From Acidobacteriota bacterium (lineage in GTDB: Bacteria; Acidobacteriota; UBA6911), in contig JAAYAJ010000105.1 of the NCBI GenBank assembly GCA_012719455.1, forward strand, positions 1 through 64,000: a DNA stretch of 64,000 bases. The letters are read 5' to 3'. The notes under the pieces are model-generated. The model ran no database searches and had not been told where the DNA came from. It was given only the letters and a program-made list of their open reading frames with translations. The translations under genes and the position numbers were made by a program. This document shows positions 61,168-64,000 of the stretch, in pieces. The first letter of the stretch is position 1. Every line of letters begins with the position of its first letter.

Positions 61168-61947
61168 TTAGGGCTGCGGCGCGTGCTCCCGAGCCGACGA
61201 AGGCTCCTTGCCGAGCCGCTCGATCTCCGCGATCAGCTTCTGCTTGTAGGGCCCGAAGGCGGCGCTTTGTTCGTCGGCCTCGCGCAGAGCCTTCACGGCT
61301 TCATCCCGGCGCCCCTGGGCCTCGAGCGCGCGCGCCAGCTCCAGGCTCAGCTCCTCCCGGGGCAGATCGCATTTGGGGTCCCTTACCATCCGGCCGAGTA
61401 TTTCCTGCGCGCCTTGGTAATTGCCCGCCTGGTAGTGGGTGTTGGCCAGCACCCGCTGCGCCAAAAAAGCGACGGTACGGTTGCGTGAGCTGGAAGCCAC
61501 CGACTCCAGGCTCTTGATCCCCTCCTCCCGCTGCCCCAACCGGAGCTGGGACAGGCCGAGGTAGTAGCGGGCCACGGCCGAAATCTTGCCGTATCCATGC
61601 CCCGAGGCAATGGCCGAAAATTCCTGAGCCGCCGCTTCATACTTCGCCTGCTCGCTGGGGAAGACCGGATTCGGACCCTTGTCATAGGGATCGGCACCGG
61701 CGTCGGCTGCGACCGCGGCATGGAAAAAATCGATCCCCTTCCCCAATTGGACCTGGGCGCGGGATTCCCTGGCCTCGAGGACCCGCGACAATCCATAGCC
61801 GCCCAGGGCCAGAACGACGACGGCCGCGGCGGCAACGCCGATCCTGGCCCGGTGGTCCCGGAAAAAACCGACCAGGCGCAGCATGGCCTCATGAACCGGA
61901 TCCTCCGAGAGTATTTCCTTGCGAGTCATCTTGTTGTTAGCGCTCAA
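61168..61947 (-). CDS. Membrane-anchored TPR protein (YfgM-like)
   Basis: The TTG at 61947 has AAGGAAGG four bases upstream and gives 259 residues; an ATG six codons later lacks any ribosome site. A single membrane helix (IGVAAAAVVVLALGGYGLSRVL) follows a short cytosolic tail. The rest is periplasmic-looking TPR: AQVQLGKGIDFFHAAVAA, KISAVARYYLGLSQLRLGQREEGIKSLESVA, VLANTHYQAGNYQGAQEILGRMV and ALEAQGRRDEAVKALREAD. It resembles YfgM/ancillary SecYEG-translocon-like TPR proteins, but a specific partner cannot be named. It begins the long minus-strand run. Confidence 0.8.
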   Translation of the reverse strand: MSANNKMTRKEILSEDPVHEAMLRLVGFFRDHRARIGVAAAAVVVLALGGYGLSRVLEARESRAQVQLGKGIDFFHAAVAADAGADPYDKGPNPVFPSEQAKYEAAAQEFSAIASGHGYGKISAVARYYLGLSQLRLGQREEGIKSLESVASSSRNRTVAFLAQRVLANTHYQAGNYQGAQEILGRMVRDPKCDLPREELSLELARALEAQGRRDEAVKALREADEQSAAFGPYKQKLIAEIERLGKEPSSAREHAPQP

Positions 61948-62258
61948 GGTGCCTTCCTTTGAACGGGAAACGTATGAATATGAATAAGCAGGAAAAATAG
62001 CACAACTGCCCCCGGGGCGCAATCGAAGGTTTCCCCCATGTCTCTCCCCCCGGGCGGAAAGATGGGCCTGTTTTTTGGCCAGGCCTATACAGCCCCGCTC
62101 TTCCCGGCATAAATGATCCATGAAAACGCCGGCGGCGCGGCACCATGAATTGCTGGCGTGACACCGCCCGGGAGTGCTATCATGATGGCGCATGCGACGG
62201 CCCGAAGATCCGCGGGGATCGCCGGTGCTCCGTGCCGTCCAGACCCGCAGGAGGCTTG
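61948..62258. other. Divergent intergenic region before the selenoprotein gene
   Basis: The 311 bases hold no supportable gene. On the minus strand TTGCGC (62022 to 62017), 17 bases, TATTTT (61999 to 61994) could serve the TPR gene. On the plus strand a TATCAT lies near 62178 without a clear -35. AGGAGG at 62249-62254 is the ribosome site of the next gene. Confidence 0.35.
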
Positions 62259-63620
62259 ATGAAGAAGACTTTTGGTGTTTTGCTGCTGTTTCTTGGCGCT
62301 GCCGTCCTTTTATCGACCGCCATCAGCGTGGGCCCCTCGCGCGCCGATGACGCCTCCGGGATCACGGTGGCTTACACGAGCAACCTGCTGGGCTACCTGG
62401 AACCGTGCGGTTGAGTGGATACGGGCGAACAGCTCGGCGGGCTGTACAAGAAGGCCACTCATCTAAACCAATACCGCAAGGATCACACCGGGCTCGTCAT
62501 CGTGGATTCGGGCGACCTGCTCAACGAGGAGGAAGAGCTTCCCGAGTCGGTGATCGAAAGCGCGAAACTCAAGGCGGAACTGATCCTGGAAGTCTACAAG
62601 ACCATCGGGATCGACGCCGTCAACGTCGGGGAGCTCGACCTGGTCCTGGGACTGGACTATCTCAAGGAACTGGAAAAGAAGCACTCCTTCCCCTTCGTAT
62701 CCACCAACCTGGTCGATGCCGATGACAAACCCGTCTTCGAGCGCTACGTGCTCAAGAAGGTCAACGGCAAGACCGTTGCCATCATGGGCCTTTACGGCGA
62801 CACCTCGGAGATGGCGGGCAAGCTCGCCGACATCACGGGCGGCAAACTCAATGTCCAGGATCCCATCAAGGCGGCGGAAGCGGTGGTGGCCGAAGTCTCG
62901 GGAAAAGCCGACTACGTAATCGCGTTGACGCACCAGATCGCCAACCGCGACTGGGTCATCGCCCGCCGCGTCAAGGGGATCCACCTGATCGTCGGCGGCC
63001 ATGACAAGTTGAAGAACCAGGATCCCCAGGTGGCCGGCGACACCCTCATCGTCCGGGCGGGGGAGAAGGGACAGTACCTGGGCATGATCGAGGTCTCCCT
63101 TGACGGTTCGCAGGAACCGGCCAACACCCTGGTCCCGCTCGGCGACGACGTCGCCGACGATGCACAGATCAAGGAAATGATCGCGGCCTACAACGACAAG
63201 GTGGCCGAGATGTACGGGGGGAGCGCCGAAGAACGGACCGCATCGGCCGATGTGCCGCTGCGGGTGGAGGCCTGCGCTCCCTGCCACAGCAGCCAGGTGG
63301 CGCAGTGGAAGACGACGGATCATGCAAAGGCCTACGCCACCCTGGCTGGAAAGTCCAAGCAGTATGATCCCAAGTGCCTCTCCTGCCACACCGTCCGCTT
63401 CGAGCAGCCGAACGGCTTCAACATGAAGGAGCAGCAGATGGCGCTCGTAAACGTGCAGTGCGAATCGTGCCACGGAGACGCGACCGAACACCTGGCCAGC
63501 ATGAAGCCGATCCCGGTTGCCGATCCGCAGATCGATCTCTGCCTGAAATGCCACACCGAAGACCGTTGCCCGGAATTTGAAGAGGAAAAGGATATCGTCT
63601 TCGGCAAGATCAAGCACTAA
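62259..63620 (+). CDS. Predicted selenoprotein: UshA/5'-nucleotidase-like domain fused to tetrahaem cytochrome c
   Basis: The ATG at 62259 has AGGAGG five bases upstream. The frame runs through an in-frame TGA (62412-62414, codon 52) to a TAA at 63620, giving 453 residues. Residues 1-29 are a signal peptide. VAYTSNLLGYLEPCG-U52-VDTGEQLGGL aligns with the PCGC..LGGL motif of UshA-like phosphoesterases, with Sec in place of Cys. DSGDLL (D83) and GGHD (246-249) follow. The C-terminus has four haem c motifs, at 339-343, 373-377, 401-405 and 428-432 (CAPCH, CLSCH, CESCH, CLKCH), cytochrome c554-like. It is probably a periplasmic redox protein; its substrate is unknown. Confidence 0.85.
62412..62414 (+). 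other. Selenocysteine codon (UGA)
   Basis: The TGA lies between a signal-peptide-bearing N-terminus and 401 further in-frame codons with unchanged codon use. Family homologues have Cys at this position (PCGC), as I recall. Confidence 0.8.
62429..62445 (+). promoter_or_regulatory. Putative bacterial SECIS hairpin
   Basis: ACAGC (62429-62433) and GCTGT (62441-62445) form a perfect 5-bp stem, extendable by a U-G pair, closing a small loop CGGCG with G at its second position. The loop begins about 20 bases after the UGA, inside the range known for bacterial SECIS elements. Confidence 0.65.
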
Positions 63621-63630
63621 GTTTCATCCG

Positions 63631-63657
63631 CCGGGGGGGCGGCGGCCGCCCCCCCGG
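63631..63657 (+). terminator. Perfect 12-bp G/C hairpin after the selenoprotein gene
   Basis: CCGGGGGGGCGG (63631-63642), loop CGG, and its exact complement (63646-63657) begin ten bases after the stop. There is no T-run, so it may be a 3'-end stabiliser rather than a classical terminator. Confidence 0.5.
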
Positions 63658-63783
63658 TCACCCATCCCTTCCCGCCCCAACTTGCGCCCCATAAATGACC
63701 CAATGCCGGTTAGAACCCGGAGGAAGCGCACCCGGGAGAGCCTCCACGCCGCTATTCCTCTCAAAAAAACGCTTCCCAGACTG

Positions 63784-63789
63784 TATAAT
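63784..63789 (+). promoter_or_regulatory. -10 box of the helicase gene
   Basis: A perfect TATAAT at 63784-63789, 45 bases before the ATG. No good -35 lies 16-18 bases upstream. The leader would be about 39 bases with AGGAG before the start. Confidence 0.4.
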
Positions 63790-63834
63790 GAAGTTTTGCA
63801 TTTTATCCTTAGAAAGGAAAAAGGAGATCCGCAG

Positions 63835-64000
63835 ATGCCGGAAGAGGTCCAACCAAGCGATGTCACCATGGAGCAATTGCCCGAAGCGCTGCGCGCGGCG
63901 GCCGCCGGCGCGGGCTGGACGAACTTGATGCCCGTCCAGGCCCGTGCGATCCCGCGCATGCTCTCCGGCCGGAACCTGATGATCCAGGCCCGCACCGGGA
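63835..64000 (+). CDS. DEAD-box RNA helicase (N-terminus only)
   Basis: The first 55 codons are visible and the gene runs off the window. Translation reads MPEEVQPSDVTMEQLPEAL, then GWTNLMPVQARAIPRMLSGRNLMIQARTG. This is the Q motif and the beginning of motif I of DEAD-box RNA helicases. AGGAG lies eight bases before the ATG at 63835. The specific helicase type cannot be judged from this fragment. Confidence 0.8.
   Translation, partial: MPEEVQPSDVTMEQLPEALRAAAAGAGWTNLMPVQARAIPRMLSGRNLMIQARTG

Noticed and set aside
62145-62414. A short secreted protein ending at 62414 and a separate GTG-started gene at 62415, or a pseudogene with a nonsense mutation
   Set aside because: Frame, codon use and family motif continue straight across the TGA, the GTG has no separate ribosome site, and a SECIS-like hairpin follows.
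1-64000. tRNA, rRNA, CRISPR arrays, transposases or attachment sites
   Set aside because: None seen: no cloverleaf-like intergenic segment, no spaced direct repeats, no transposase or integrase motif.

Overview
The window is one contiguous, GC-rich and densely coded bacterial chromosome segment. It starts inside a TolC-like gene and ends inside a DEAD-box helicase gene. The organism is a Gram-negative, probably anaerobic or facultative bacterium. It has a TolC outer-membrane protein, a type IV pilus secretin, a menaquinone methyltransferase, ferredoxin-linked indolepyruvate oxidoreductase and a periplasmic multihaem cytochrome. Acidobacteriota is my best guess from gene order (rplM-rpsI-rpsB-tsf-pyrH-frr, mglBA, pilMNOPQ), but this is inference. 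I see no tRNA, rRNA, CRISPR array, insertion sequence or prophage.

Layout. 1-5466: TolC end, prepilin peptidase and three pseudopilin genes interrupted by a reversed trpD, then a coiled-coil secreted protein. 5513-8388 (minus): thiS-thiG-aroB-menG. 8510-13991: a phosphatase, a small conserved protein, the radical SAM protein AmrS, a methyltransferase and a NatAB-like exporter. 14027-21482 (minus): a sugar cluster of aldose epimerase, sodium/sugar symporter, ribulokinase, ribulose-5-phosphate epimerase, FucI-like isomerase and a HAD phosphatase, most simply L-arabinose use. 21645-25956: iorAB, a Sua5-like protein and a hydrolase. 25970-27084 (minus): mglBA polarity module. 27314-33109: a Lys/Ala-tailed TPR protein, a Cys-rich protein, lepB and rnz (minus), a B12-type radical SAM protein, a small unknown and an acetyltransferase. 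33318-35056 (minus): flhG-like ATPase and FliA-type sigma factor. 35666-38463: a degenerate NtrC-like regulator and argH. 38476-45517 (minus): rplM-rpsI-rpsB-tsf-pyrH-frr-efp-speA. 45956-50952: pilMNOPQ with a terminator. 51039-51665: thiE. 51592-61947 (minus): a long run from a TPR membrane protein through yceD-rpmF-plsX-acpP-etfBA-HD phosphodiesterase-ybeY-CBS protein to ribD. 62259-63620: a predicted selenoprotein. 63835 onward: helicase.

The most notable item is the gene at 62259-63620. An in-frame UGA at codon 52, inside a PCG-U motif and followed at the right distance by a SECIS-like hairpin, joins two open frames. The product is a 453-residue exported protein: a UshA/5'-nucleotidase-like phosphoesterase domain fused to a four-haem cytochrome c tail. 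Second is the regulator at 35666. It is NtrC-shaped but has lost the GAFTGA loop, the Walker B glutamate and the receiver switch threonine, and its own sigma-70-type promoter carries a perfect dyad. Several genes also appear to be transcribed from, or within a few bases of, their start codons.
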